Shown: one piece after another, positions 17,808-27,372 of the stretch
Layout of the letters: every line of letters begins with the position of its first letter
Position numbering within the stretch: the first letter of the stretch is position 1
Assembly (NCBI RefSeq): GCF_000300855.1
Contig: NZ_ALJF01000004.1
Span: 124,001 to 188,000, forward strand
Reading direction: 5' to 3'
Length of the DNA: 64,000 nt
Origin: Agrobacterium albertimagni AOL15
GTDB taxonomy: Bacteria; Pseudomonadota; Alphaproteobacteria; Rhizobiales; Rhizobiaceae
Made by a program: the position numbers and the translations under genes
The notes under the pieces: generated by a model
Databases searched by the model: none
The model's input: the letters and a program-made list of their open reading frames with translations, nothing else
What the model was told of the DNA's origin: nothing

Positions 17808-18188
17808 TCAATCGTCGTCGTCGGACGAATTGGACGAGCTGTTCGACGAAGAGTTCGAGGAACTGTTTGACGAGCTGTTGGACGAACTGTTTGAAGAGGA
17901 ATTCGAGCTGGAATTGTTCGACGAATTCGACGACGAGTTGGAGCTGCTGTTCGACGACGAGTTCGAATTGCTGTTGGAATTCGAATTGCTCGACGAGTTC
18001 GAGTTGCTGTTGCTGTTCGAGCTCCAGCCACGGCGATCGTCGCCGCGGCTTCCAGAGCGCGCATAGGAGCGGCCCTCCCCGGTCGCCCGGTCGAGGAAGC
18101 GGGTCAGCGGATCGTCAGCGAGCGCCGGTGCCGGCGCAGTGGTGCCGATGGCGAGCACAGAGCTCAGGATGGCAATGAATTTCTTCAT
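17808..18188 (-). CDS. Secreted Ser-Asn repeat protein
   Basis: A 126-residue protein with a clear signal peptide (MKKFIAILSS, cleavage near ALA-DDP at 24-25), a charged linker (TRFLDRATGEGRSY to RRGWS), then about 66 residues made only of serine and asparagine, first as SN dipeptides and then as SSSN tetrapeptides, ending in DDDD. No enzyme domain is present; the tract should be unstructured and hydrophilic outside the cytoplasm. An ECF-type promoter (GGAATAA-N14-CGTT) identical in layout to those of the neighbouring sigma locus lies 51-76 bases upstream. On the opposite strand the repeat reads as an acidic Glu/Leu/Asp/Phe frame, which I take as a shadow. Confidence 0.8.
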   Translation of the reverse strand: MKKFIAILSSVLAIGTTAPAPALADDPLTRFLDRATGEGRSYARSGSRGDDRRGWSSNSNSNSNSSSNSNSNSNSNSSSNSSSNSSSNSSNNSSSNSSSNSSSNSSSNSSSNSSSNSSSNSSDDDD

Positions 18189-18238
18189 GGTCAGTCTCCT
18201 TGGTTTCTTTCACGGCAGCACGTCGGCTGCAGGGGAGA

Positions 18239-18264
18239 AACGGATAACGCTCGAACTTATTCCC
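18239..18264 (-). promoter_or_regulatory. ECF-type promoter of the Ser-Asn repeat gene
   Basis: On the minus strand, GGGAATAA (-35, 18264-18257), 14 bases, CGTT (-10, 18242-18239). Same motif and spacing as the three other sites of this locus. The predicted leader is about 43 bases. Confidence 0.75.
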
Positions 18265-18370
18265 AAAAAATTCATTTATTTTCAGATAGTTAATTCACAT
18301 GATCGAACAAACGGAGACACCACCCGAAACGCTGTTCCGGGTGGTTGAAAGCAGGATGATGCGGGAAAAG

Positions 18371-19087
18371 TCAGCGCTGGGCGCGGGCGAATTTCCGGTA
18401 CCAGCCTTCCGAGGCGATCGTCTTTCGAAAGATCGTCTTGCGCGCCGTCTGCTCTTCTATCGTTTCGCTGCGAATATCCCCGTCGAGATCGGAAGTCTCC
18501 CGCCGGAAGGGAATGACCTGGACGATCGGGGTCCCGCGTTCGAGCACGTGCAGGCCATCCGGGCCGGTGGCGAAAAAGGGGAAGTGGATCTCCGACTGAT
18601 AGGTGTCGGTATCGACGATACCCGCCACGACCTCGAAGAGACCGTTCGGGCGATTGAGCGGGGATACGAAGAGGCAGCTCCAGCCGGGTGGCGTGCGGAT
18701 GGTCCAGTAATTGTGAAACTTGCAGGGCGGCAGCGGATCGCGGGGATTGCCTGCCACCTGATGGGTGGCATGGTTGCTGACGAGGGTGCGGTCGAAATCC
18801 CAGCCGCAATTTACCGTGCGCCCGCCGTCGGCGATCTCCATGCGCACGGTTGCCGGCAGGCCGATCACCCAGCCGGTCATCATTGCGTCGAGGAAGGGCA
18901 TGCAGCGCTTGACCGTCAAGCCGCTGTCGGTCGGTGAAACCTTCTCCTCCGTCACCGGCGGCAGCTTGCGGAACCACTCGGGCAGCACCGACTTCGCCCG
19001 GACCGGCGGCGTGATCACGCTCTCGTCCTCGGGGCGGCAGGTGAAGGTTATGCGGGGCGTGGGGCGTTTCAGCAGCGAGAGCTTCAT
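18371..19087 (-). CDS. DUF6065-like protein in the ECF locus
   Basis: A 238-residue soluble protein without signal peptide or membrane segment. Recognisable blocks are LPEWFRKLPPV, VKRCMPFLDAM with GWVIGLPATV, PPCKFHNYW, PPGWSCLFVSPLNRP and PIVQVIPFRR. This block order resembles the DUF6065 family, for which I know no function. The start at 19087 was chosen because GGAGAAAG precedes it and the frame upstream to 19339 overlaps the promoter. Its own GGAATAA-N14-CGTT promoter lies 33-58 bases upstream, placing it in the local sigma regulon. Cytoplasmic location contrasts with the two secreted products of the same regulon. Confidence 0.75.
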   Translation of the reverse strand: MKLSLLKRPTPRITFTCRPEDESVITPPVRAKSVLPEWFRKLPPVTEEKVSPTDSGLTVKRCMPFLDAMMTGWVIGLPATVRMEIADGGRTVNCGWDFDRTLVSNHATHQVAGNPRDPLPPCKFHNYWTIRTPPGWSCLFVSPLNRPNGLFEVVAGIVDTDTYQSEIHFPFFATGPDGLHVLERGTPIVQVIPFRRETSDLDGDIRSETIEEQTARKTIFRKTIASEGWYRKFARAQR

Positions 19088-19119
19088 CGACTTTCTCCAG
19101 ATCCTTGTCTGTGCTGGAG

Positions 19120-19145
19120 AACGGATGGGCTGGAGACTTATTCCC
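19120..19145 (-). promoter_or_regulatory. ECF-type promoter of the DUF6065-like gene
   Basis: Minus strand: GGGAATAA (19145-19138), 14 bases, CGTT (19123-19120). The site is in the 79-base gap behind the anti-sigma gene, giving a leader of about 25 bases. Confidence 0.75.
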
Positions 19146-19166
19146 GGCTGTATCGTTTTTTTCGCA

Positions 19167-19973
19167 TCAACGGGTCCGAAGGGCCTCGATGTCGGCGATT
19201 TCTTCCTCCGGCGACAACGGCGCGCCGGCGCCAATCCCAGAGAGGAAGGCATCGAGTGTGTCCGTCGTCGAGGCGGGTACATAGCCTTCCGCCACCGGGT
19301 TGGTGAGGGCAAACCGTGTCTGCCAGCCAGCCGGTCCATGGCAGGCCACCGCCATGGTCACGGCGTTCGCCGCCTTGCGTTCATATTCGCGGCAAAGATG
19401 CCCTTCGGCATCGCGAAAGCTCGCAATCATATGCAGGCTTTCGCCGGTCGCGGGCACGTCCCGATCGGCGCCCGAGGGAAGCGTTTCCAGCGCCTCGTTC
19501 AGCGCCAGGTTTGCACCATCAGGCGCGACCCCGGTGGATTGGCCGAGCAGGAAGCCACCGAGGCCGACGACGATCCCGACAAAGGAGGCGGCAAGCGCCA
19601 TGCCCCAAGGCGACGAGATCGCCGATCCCGTGGACCGAGCCGCAGACGGTGACGATGCGCGCGGCCTGAGCGGCACGACCGTCTCGATCGTGTGCGGCTC
19701 GGCGGCTTTTGACGAGGTTTGCGGCGTGGCTTGCGCCTGGCGGGCTGTCGCGATGGCAGCCGTGAGCGAGGCCTCGAGCGCTGCCGGAACCGGCACATCG
19801 ATCAGCGGCTTCATCGTCGCCGCAAGTTCATGTCTTGTGTCCATGAATACAGCGAGGCGCTCGGCAAGCTCATCGTCTTCGGCGAGAGCCTTCTCGATCT
19901 CTTCCTGCTCTGCGGGAGCGAGCTCGCCATCGGCAAAGGCCATCAGCATTTCGTCGGATATCGCGCGTGTCAT
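19167..19973 (-). CDS. Membrane anti-sigma factor
   Basis: A 268-residue protein with an N-terminal anti-sigma helical region (SDEMLMAFADGELAPAEQEEIEKAL, about 6-45; shown in pieces it matches the zf-HC2-like fold but lacks the zinc His/Cys set), a Thr/Ala/Pro linker, one membrane segment (about 123-145), and a periplasmic domain (about 150-268) with EGHLCREYE and two cysteines. It directly follows the ECF sigma gene (16 bases), as usual for a cognate pair that holds sigma at the membrane. It also has a private promoter of the regulon type inside the end of the sigma gene, which would give negative feedback. Confidence 0.88.
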   Translation of the reverse strand: MTRAISDEMLMAFADGELAPAEQEEIEKALAEDDELAERLAVFMDTRHELAATMKPLIDVPVPAALEASLTAAIATARQAQATPQTSSKAAEPHTIETVVPLRPRASSPSAARSTGSAISSPWGMALAASFVGIVVGLGGFLLGQSTGVAPDGANLALNEALETLPSGADRDVPATGESLHMIASFRDAEGHLCREYERKAANAVTMAVACHGPAGWQTRFALTNPVAEGYVPASTTDTLDAFLSGIGAGAPLSPEEEIADIEALRTR

Positions 19974-19989
19974 GGAGTGTCCGCCTTTC

Positions 19990-20514
19990 TCATGGCGAAG
20001 AACGTCTGGCTTCGGGATTTATTCCCGTCAATTCGGAAAGTGCCTTTCGGCCACGGGCGAGCCGGCTCATCACCGTGCCCACGGGGATCTCCAGCAGGTC
20101 GGCCGCATCGCGGTAGCTCAGTTCCTCGATGCAGACCAGGACCAGGACTTCGCGCTGTTCGGGCGGCAGGCCTTGCAGGGCGGTCTCGACCCTTTCGAGC
20201 GCCAACCGCGCCTCGCTCTGCGCTTCGCCCGAGGCCACGGAGAGATCATGCATCTCGTCGATATCGACGGCGGGGCCGGCCGTCTTCTGGCGGCGCAACT
20301 GGTCGAGCCAGAGATTGCGCAGGATCCGAAAAACCCAGGCGTCGAAGCGTGTCTCAGGGTCGAAGCTCGCGGCTGCCGCCAGCGCGCGCTCGCAGGTCTG
20401 CTGCACCAGATCGTCGGCCACATCGCGCGCACGGCAGAGCGAAATCGCAAAACGTCTGAGATTGGGCAGGAAGGAAACGAGGCGCTCTCCGACGATATCG
20501 ACAGGCTGAACCAT
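19990..20514 (-). CDS. ECF RNA polymerase sigma factor
   Basis: A 174-residue group 4 sigma factor. Region 2 spans about 17-80 (DVADDLVQQTCERAL for 2.1-2.2, DAWVFRILRNLWLDQLRR for 2.3-2.4) and region 4 about 110-160 (LPPEQREVLVLV, LSYRDAADLLEIPVGTVMSRLARGR helix-turn-helix). It is small, with no extra C-terminal domain. It is paired with the membrane anti-sigma downstream and divergent from a subtilase gene. The GGAATAA-N14-CGT sites before four neighbours are the likely promoter element it reads. No such site is seen on its own minus-strand leader, so its transcription may be constitutive or read from further upstream. Confidence 0.92.
   Translation of the reverse strand: MVQPVDIVGERLVSFLPNLRRFAISLCRARDVADDLVQQTCERALAAAASFDPETRFDAWVFRILRNLWLDQLRRQKTAGPAVDIDEMHDLSVASGEAQSEARLALERVETALQGLPPEQREVLVLVCIEELSYRDAADLLEIPVGTVMSRLARGRKALSELTGINPEARRSSP
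20001..20026 (-). promoter_or_regulatory. ECF-type promoter of the anti-sigma gene
   Basis: Minus strand: GGGAATAA (20026-20019), 14 bases, CGTT (20004-20001), located inside the 3' end of the sigma coding region and 28 bases before the anti-sigma start codon. Confidence 0.7.
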
Positions 20515-20532
20515 AAAAACTTTCCGTCTCTC

Positions 20533-20558
20533 CGGAATAAACCGCCGCCTCGCGCGTA
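20533..20558 (+). promoter_or_regulatory. ECF-type promoter of the S8 protease gene
   Basis: Plus strand: CGGAATAA (20533-20540), 14 bases, CGTAT (20555-20559). The -10 differs from the other three sites at its fourth base (CGTA instead of CGTT). The leader is about 58 bases. Confidence 0.65.
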
Positions 20559-20624
20559 TATCCTGTCATCACATCCGTCCGGCAGGGCTTGAAGAGCCCG
20601 GCATCGGCTAGGGAGAGATGGAAC

Positions 20625-22082
20625 ATGGATCGCATCTTGGCAAGGTTGCTCGGCGGATTGCTGAGCCTCGCTCTAATTCTTCCACCACCGGTCAACCTGC
20701 CTTTCGCCCCGTCGCTGCCGCTCATCAGCTTCGCCCATGCCGATGACGACGATGACGGCGGCGGGGATGACGATGATGATGATGATGGCGGGGGTGGGCG
20801 CAGCGACCGTGGCGGCTCCGGTGGATCGGGCGATCGGACGCCATCCCGTCAATCCGGCTTCACCCTCTTCCCATTCCTGCAATCGCCCCGCCAGGCGCCG
20901 GTCCGCCGCGCAGCGCCTGCCGCCATTCCCGACCGCGTTCCGAACGAGATCATCGCCGCGGGCCTCCCGGAAGCGGCCATCACCCAGCTGACCACCGAAG
21001 GTTATAGAGTTGCCGAGCGTCAGAGCCTCGCACTGCTGGCGCCCGAACCGGTTGGCGAGCCCGCGAACCAGCCAGCCACCGAGATTGTCCGTCTGGTCGT
21101 GCCACGCGGCACCGGGCTCGAGGCGGCCCGCGCGCGGGTCACAGCACTCGCACCCGTGGCAGAGGTCGACTTCAACCACTACTACCGCCCCGAACAGACC
21201 GAAACCGCGCCCGATTGTGGCGGGCAGAGTTGCGCGCTGGTGCGCGAGATCATCGGCTGGCCTCTCGATCCTGCAGGGCTCGTGCAGCGTTGCGGCAGCC
21301 TGCCGAAGATCGGCCTGATCGACACCGCCATCAATCCCGCTCATCCCTCGCTCGACAAGGCGAGGCTCGAGGTCATCCGCATCTCCGACGATGCCCTGCC
21401 GCAATCCGGGCGCCAGCACGGTACGGCGGTTGCTGCCCTTCTCGTCGGTGCCACCGGCAGCCGGGCACCCGGTCTCCTTCCGTCATCCGACCTGATCGCC
21501 GTCGATGCCTTCCGCCGGCTCGGCGGTTCGGCCGATGTTGCATCGACCTTCGATCTCGTCCGCGCACTCGATGCGCTTTCGAGCCGCAATGTGCGAGTGA
21601 TCAATCTCAGCCTCGCCGGTCCGGACAATGTGCTGCTAAAGAAGACCGTGGAGGCCATGATCGCTCGCGGCGCAATCCTCGTCGCGGCCGTCGGCAATGC
21701 CGGTCCACGGGCGAAGCCGCTTTATCCCTCCGGCTATGAGGGCGTCATCGCCGTCACCGCCGTCGACCGGAGCCGCAATCCCTATCGGCGCGCCAATCGG
21801 GGGGAGCATGTCGATATCGCAGCCCCTGGCGTTAATGTCTGGACGGCCGCCTCGATCAGCGGCGCTCGGCCGAAGAGCGGCACGTCCTTTGCCGCTCCCT
21901 TCGTCAGTGCCGCGGCCGCGGTCCTGCTCGCCGAACGACCGGACCTCACGCCGGCCCAGATGGCCGAGGCCCTGTCGCTGTTGGCGCAGGATATCGGTGC
22001 TCCCGGCAGAGACCAGGTTTTCGGCTGGGGCCTGCTCGATGCCCGTCGTCTCTGCACCGCCGAAGCCTCGGCGGCGCCCTGA
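20625..22082 (+). CDS. S8 family serine peptidase (subtilase), secreted, Asp/Gly-rich N-terminus
   Basis: A 485-residue exported subtilisin-like protease. The signal peptide (ARLLGGLLSLALILPPP onward, ending near FAHA) is followed by an unusual low-complexity stretch of Asp and Gly (about 40-75), then a linker and pro-region (about 100-210), and the catalytic domain: Asp233 (GLIDTAIN), His265 (RQHGTAVA), Ser421 (SGTSFAAP), with VAAVGNAGP as oxyanion region. The start at 20625 follows GGAGAG. It is divergent from the sigma factor and has the same promoter motif as its regulon. The anti-sigma periplasmic domain or the Ser-Asn repeat protein are conceivable substrates; nothing in the sequence proves this. 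Confidence 0.88.
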   Translation: MDRILARLLGGLLSLALILPPPVNLPFAPSLPLISFAHADDDDDGGGDDDDDDDGGGGRSDRGGSGGSGDRTPSRQSGFTLFPFLQSPRQAPVRRAAPAAIPDRVPNEIIAAGLPEAAITQLTTEGYRVAERQSLALLAPEPVGEPANQPATEIVRLVVPRGTGLEAARARVTALAPVAEVDFNHYYRPEQTETAPDCGGQSCALVREIIGWPLDPAGLVQRCGSLPKIGLIDTAINPAHPSLDKARLEVIRISDDALPQSGRQHGTAVAALLVGATGSRAPGLLPSSDLIAVDAFRRLGGSADVASTFDLVRALDALSSRNVRVINLSLAGPDNVLLKKTVEAMIARGAILVAAVGNAGPRAKPLYPSGYEGVIAVTAVDRSRNPYRRANRGEHVDIAAPGVNVWTAASISGARPKSGTSFAAPFVSAAAAVLLAERPDLTPAQMAEALSLLAQDIGAPGRDQVFGWGLLDARRLCTAEASAAP

Positions 22083-22101
22083 GGGAAATGTCCCGGTGAC
22101 G

Positions 22102-22503
22102 TCAGCCGCCGACCTGGGCGATCCAGTCGGGCAGGCTGTAATAGTTGGAAATGCGGGCGACCTTGCCGTCGCGGATCTCGAAGAAGGCGCCGGCCGGCAG
22201 GCGGTAGGTCTGGCCATCGGCTTCCGGCAGGCCCTCGTCGGTTGCAAGATAGGTGCCGTTGACGATGAATTCGGCCGCACCCCGCGTGCCGTCCTCGTTG
22301 ACCATCACCACCATGTCGGTCAGCTCTTCCTTGTAGCAGCGGTTCATGTGGTCCATGAATTTGGCGAAGGCGTCCTTCCCCATCTGACGGGCGCCCTGGT
22401 TGATGTCGTGCGCGACGTCATCGGTCAGGAGTGCCAGAAAACGATCCATGTCGCCGGCATTGAAGGCGTCGTAATAGGCGCGGATGGTATCAGCGGCGGT
22501 CAT
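22102..22503 (-). CDS. Nuclear transport factor 2 / SnoaL-like protein
   Basis: A 133-residue single-domain protein of the NTF2-like cone fold: TIRAYYDAFNAGDMDRFLALL at the N-terminus, then DDVAHDINQGARQMGKDAF and DMVVMVNEDG, FIVNGTYLA, and PAGAFFEIRDGKVARIS near the end. This is the ketosteroid-isomerase/SnoaL pattern with an Asp and His lining the cavity. The family contains isomerases, hydrolases and ligand carriers, so no reaction is assigned. It ends 19 bases from the subtilase stop and is divergent from the GNAT gene. Confidence 0.85.
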   Translation of the reverse strand: MTAADTIRAYYDAFNAGDMDRFLALLTDDVAHDINQGARQMGKDAFAKFMDHMNRCYKEELTDMVVMVNEDGTRGAAEFIVNGTYLATDEGLPEADGQTYRLPAGAFFEIRDGKVARISNYYSLPDWIAQVGG

Positions 22504-22584
22504 CGGTCACTCCTCGTCGTGGAATTGCTTTCTCGGGTGGTCGCAGATGGGTATAACCACTCCGCAACGGACTGAAAACACTCT

Positions 22585-23178
22585 ATGGCCATCACCATCC
22601 AATCCTTTTCCGGCAGCGACGCGACGCCCTTCTTCGGCGACCTTGCACGGCTGAGAACCACCGTCTTCCGCGCCTTTCCCTATCTCTACGAGGGAAATCC
22701 TGTGTACGAACAGACCTATCTGTCGACCTATGCGAAGTCCGAAGGCTCGGTCTTCGTGCTCGCGATCGATGGCGACCAGGTGGTCGGCGTTGCCACGGGA
22801 ACGCCGATGGCCGGTGAGACGGAAGAGGTGAAGCGCCCCTTCTTCGAGGCCGGGCTCAATACACAAGAGTTCTTCTATTTCGGCGAAAGCGTGCTCCTGT
22901 CCGAATATCGTGGCCAGGGCATCGGCGTGCAATTCTTCGAGGGCCGCGAGCAGCAGGCCAGAAAGCTCGGCCTGCGCTACGCCACTTTCTGCGCCGTCGA
23001 GCGCCCCGCCGATCATCCGCGCCGCCCGGCCGATTACGTGCCGTTCGACGCCTTTTGGGCCAAGCGCGGCTATACCCATCACCCCGAGCTTCGCACGACA
23101 TTCACCTGGCGCGACCTTGACGAGAGCGTCGAAAGCCCGAAGCCGCTTTCCTTCTGGATCCGGGACCTCAAAGCATGA
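22585..23178 (+). CDS. GNAT family N-acetyltransferase
   Basis: A 197-residue GNAT enzyme. The acetyl-CoA motif is visible as SVLLSEYRGQGIGVQFFEGRE (R-G-Q-G-I-G at about 111-116). The flanking ILR-type strands FVLAIDGDQVVGVATGTP and ATFCAVERP complete the fold. It carries an unusual insert, PADHPRRPADYVPFDAFWAKRG, typical of a rhizobial subgroup. Its stop overlaps the start of the nitrilase-family gene by four bases, so both are translated from one message and probably act on one metabolite. Confidence 0.85.
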   Translation: MAITIQSFSGSDATPFFGDLARLRTTVFRAFPYLYEGNPVYEQTYLSTYAKSEGSVFVLAIDGDQVVGVATGTPMAGETEEVKRPFFEAGLNTQEFFYFGESVLLSEYRGQGIGVQFFEGREQQARKLGLRYATFCAVERPADHPRRPADYVPFDAFWAKRGYTHHPELRTTFTWRDLDESVESPKPLSFWIRDLKA

Positions 23179-24050
23179 CAGCCCTCACCCTTGCCGCCTG
23201 CCAGTACAAGATCGATCTCATCGAGCGCTGGGAGGAATATGTCCTCCACCTGACGGGCCTGGTGCATCAGGCCGTCGAGCGCGGCGCGAAACTCGTGCTG
23301 CTGCCGGAATATGCCGGCCTGGTGCTCGCGGGCCAGCTCGACACAGCCACCCGCTCCGACCTTCACGGCTCGATCGCCGGCATCCAGCCGCTGATCCCGG
23401 CCTGGGTCGAGCTTTGTGAAGAGCTCGCCCGCACCCATTCGATCGTCTTTCAGCCCGGCTCCGCCCCCGTCCTCGACCCCGACGGCCAATACCGCAACCG
23501 CGCCTTCCTCTTCGGACCCGATGGCCTTGTTGGCCACCAGGACAAGATCATCATGACACGCTTCGAGCGCGAGCAATGGGGCATCGCTGCCGGACGCGAC
23601 GGCCTCACTGCCTTCGACACACCGCTCGGCAAACTCGGTATCCTGATCTGCTACGACAACGAATTCCCGATGCTGGCCCATAGCCTTGCCGAAAAGGATG
23701 TCGACCTGATCCTTGCACCCTCCTGCACCGACACGCTGGCCGGCGCTTACCGCGTGCGCATCGGCGCCCAGGCCCGGGCGCTGGAAAACCAGATCGCCGT
23801 CCTCTCGTCACCCACCGCAGGGACCGCCCCGTGGTCCCCGGCGCTCGACGAAAACCGCGGCCGCGCCGCCCTTTACGTGCCCTCCGACTACGGCATGCCA
23901 CCCAATGGCATCTATGCCGAAAGCAAGAGCGACGCGGTCGAGGAAAGCCACTGGCTGATCACCGAGATCGACCTCGACACGGTCCGGCGTCTGCGCACGG
24001 AAGGCCAGGTCGCCACCCGCCGCGACTGGCCGGAACAGTTCGGGGTGTAA
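23175..24050 (+). CDS. Carbon-nitrogen hydrolase (nitrilase superfamily amidase)
   Basis: A 291-residue enzyme with the nitrilase-superfamily catalytic triad Glu45 (LLPEYAG), Lys124 (GHQDKIIMTRFE) and Cys159 (LICYDNEFP). Superfamily members hydrolyse amides or nitriles to acids and ammonia; the sequence pattern is that of the aliphatic-amidase/omega-amidase-like branch without an appended domain. It overlaps the GNAT gene by four bases, and the pair probably forms a two-step modification, but the substrate is not evident. Confidence 0.88.
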   Translation: MTALTLAACQYKIDLIERWEEYVLHLTGLVHQAVERGAKLVLLPEYAGLVLAGQLDTATRSDLHGSIAGIQPLIPAWVELCEELARTHSIVFQPGSAPVLDPDGQYRNRAFLFGPDGLVGHQDKIIMTRFEREQWGIAAGRDGLTAFDTPLGKLGILICYDNEFPMLAHSLAEKDVDLILAPSCTDTLAGAYRVRIGAQARALENQIAVLSSPTAGTAPWSPALDENRGRAALYVPSDYGMPPNGIYAESKSDAVEESHWLITEIDLDTVRRLRTEGQVATRRDWPEQFGV

Positions 24051-24124
24051 GGCTTCTCCGCAATCGTTCTGGTGAATGGTTGGTGGCCACGCTATCATGC
24101 GGAGGCAAACAGCGGAGCCGAACC

Positions 24125-24394
24125 ATGCCTTCCCGAACGACAATCACGATTGAAATTCGACAGGATGTGAAGGACCAGCTGGATGCGCTCGCATCGGGCG
24201 TCGAGCAAAGCAGCCAGTATCTCGCCGAAGAAGCAGTGACCGCCTTTGTCGAACAGGAGATTGCCCTGCGGCAGTCCATCGAAAAAGGCCTCGCAGAAGG
24301 TCGAACCGGTGATGTGATCCCTCATGCCGAGGCGATCGCCGAGATGCGTGCGATGATCGCCGCCGTGCGACGCGACCGGACAGCGCAGGAATGA
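24125..24394 (+). CDS. Antitoxin, ribbon-helix-helix type (ParD/CopG-like)
   Basis: An 89-residue protein whose N-terminus is a ribbon-helix-helix DNA-binding fold: TTITIEIRQDVKDQLDALA as beta strand and first helix. The C-terminal helical part (about 45-89) should bind and neutralise the toxin. GGAG at 24114-24117 supports the ATG at 24125; the longer open frame upstream is not used. Its stop overlaps the start of the ParE-like toxin gene by four bases, the standard layout of a type II toxin-antitoxin operon, which the antitoxin would autorepress. Confidence 0.82.
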   Translation: MPSRTTITIEIRQDVKDQLDALASGVEQSSQYLAEEAVTAFVEQEIALRQSIEKGLAEGRTGDVIPHAEAIAEMRAMIAAVRRDRTAQE

Positions 24395-24705
24395 AGCGCC
24401 CGGTCGTCTGGGCGGCCGATGCCACGCGTGATGCGCTCAATATTCTTAGCCATATCGCAGAAGACGATCCCGATGTCGCCGAGCGTATCGTCGACCTGAT
24501 AAAGGCTGCAGGCACTTCGCTCGGCGAGATACCAACCGGACGACCAGGGCCGGTCTCAGGCACATTCGAGAAATCACTCGCGCCCCTGCCTTGGATCCTC
24601 TGCTACGCCGTCGATGACGTGCCGGACGAGCAGCGTATCCTGATCCTCCGGGTCATTCACACCGCCCGCAGCTGGCCGAAGGATGCCTGGCCTGAGCAGA
24701 CCTGA
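24391..24705 (+). CDS. ParE/RelE-family toxin
   Basis: A 104-residue protein of the RelE/ParE fold: VVWAADATRDALNILSHIAE as first strand and helix, then GRPGPVSGTFEKSL, LPWILCYAVDD and the final ILRVIHTARSWP strand-helix, the typical ParE ending with a histidine/arginine. It is translationally coupled to the ribbon-helix-helix antitoxin. ParE members poison gyrase, RelE members cleave mRNA on the ribosome; the ending favours the ParE branch. Confidence 0.82.
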   Translation: MKRPVVWAADATRDALNILSHIAEDDPDVAERIVDLIKAAGTSLGEIPTGRPGPVSGTFEKSLAPLPWILCYAVDDVPDEQRILILRVIHTARSWPKDAWPEQT

Positions 24706-24828
24706 GCGATCGCCGCTCGCATTTGGCCCAAAGTCCGCCTCCCTGCGACGTCAAAACCGCCGTGATCGCCTGCAAAACCCGATCTTTCCGCTTTGCGATG
24801 CAAGGGCTCACTGCTATATGCGCGAGCC

Positions 24829-26649
<1,821 letters not shown>

Positions 26650-26670
26650 GGGGGCAAAAGCCCCTTCTTT
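26650..26670 (+). terminator. Terminator after lepA
   Basis: Short stem GGGGC-AAAA-GCCCC followed by TTCTTT, immediately after the lepA stop codon. Confidence 0.7.
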
Positions 26671-27345
26671 GATCTGCAAGTATATTTTGATTTATAGCGA
26701 TCTCTCTGACCGGCAATCAGAGAAATTAACTCATTGTGTTCAAATACTTGGCACTTTTGCCCGTTGCCCACAATCTGACACCACAACATATAGCGTTAAC
26801 ATTTCCTTCACAGACCACCCCTTGACGGAATCAGTCGGGACGATGTTAATGAACCCTGTTGCGGCGGCGACTGGACCGGGCATAACGAGGTCGGGTTTCA
26901 TCAAACATTTTTAGCAGCTTTCTTGCATGTGGAACGGCGTTCTGACGACGCTCTACGCGATGGGATATTTGTGCAATTTTGACCACCGAACAGGGGTTCT
27001 GGGGCTAGCTGCAATATTCTGTTGTTACTATATTTAGTGTTTGCAGCCACTTTCGCCGCTATGTAATTCTCGTTCAGATCACGAGGAATTGGCCAGCGTG
27101 ACAGTAATTCGGAGACGATGATGTTTAGAAGAAAAATAGCCAGCCGCACCAACGAGCACCGTCGCGGCTGGCATTAATAAGAAGGGCCACACAACAGATA
27201 GGGGTGCAACCCGACCTGCAATGTGACCCGTGGTGTCAGCGGACAAGCCCAATCCGTTGGACGGATGTACTGAGAGTGCCGATATCTGAACCGTTACATT
27301 TTCAGACTCGCATCTCTCGGTCTCCGTTTCAAGAGGGCATCCTCA
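26671..27345. other. Non-coding stretch of about 675 bases, AT-richer than its surroundings
   Basis: No convincing gene is seen. Short frames on both strands have atypical composition, no ribosome sites and no recognisable product. The first two thirds (26670-27140) are visibly richer in A and T than the flanking genes. The part at 27180-27330 is GC-richer and contains short complementary pieces (GGGTGCAACCC, CCGTTGGACGG) that could fold, but I cannot name an RNA family. Confidence 0.5.
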
Positions 27346-27354
27346 ATGGAGATC

Positions 27355-27372
27355 ATTATCATGAATGATAAT
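27355..27372. repeat. Palindrome over the start codon of a small gene
   Basis: ATTATCAT-GA-ATGATAAT, a perfect 8-base inverted repeat with a 2-base centre, covers the ATG at 27361 of the small conserved gene. It could be an operator or an RNA hairpin that restricts initiation. Confidence 0.4.

Noticed and set aside
17830..18066. Acidic Glu/Leu/Asp/Phe repeat frame on the plus strand
   Set aside because: It is the reverse of the Ser-Asn repeat, which has a signal peptide, ribosome site and promoter; the acidic frame has none.
26901..27152. 83-codon minus-strand frame in the AT-richer gap
   Set aside because: No ribosome site, no homology I can see, and a random-looking composition.
27180..27330. 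Possible TPP riboswitch because of CTGAGAG and GAACC pieces
   Set aside because: The order and conserved loops of the TPP aptamer are missing, and no thiamine gene follows.
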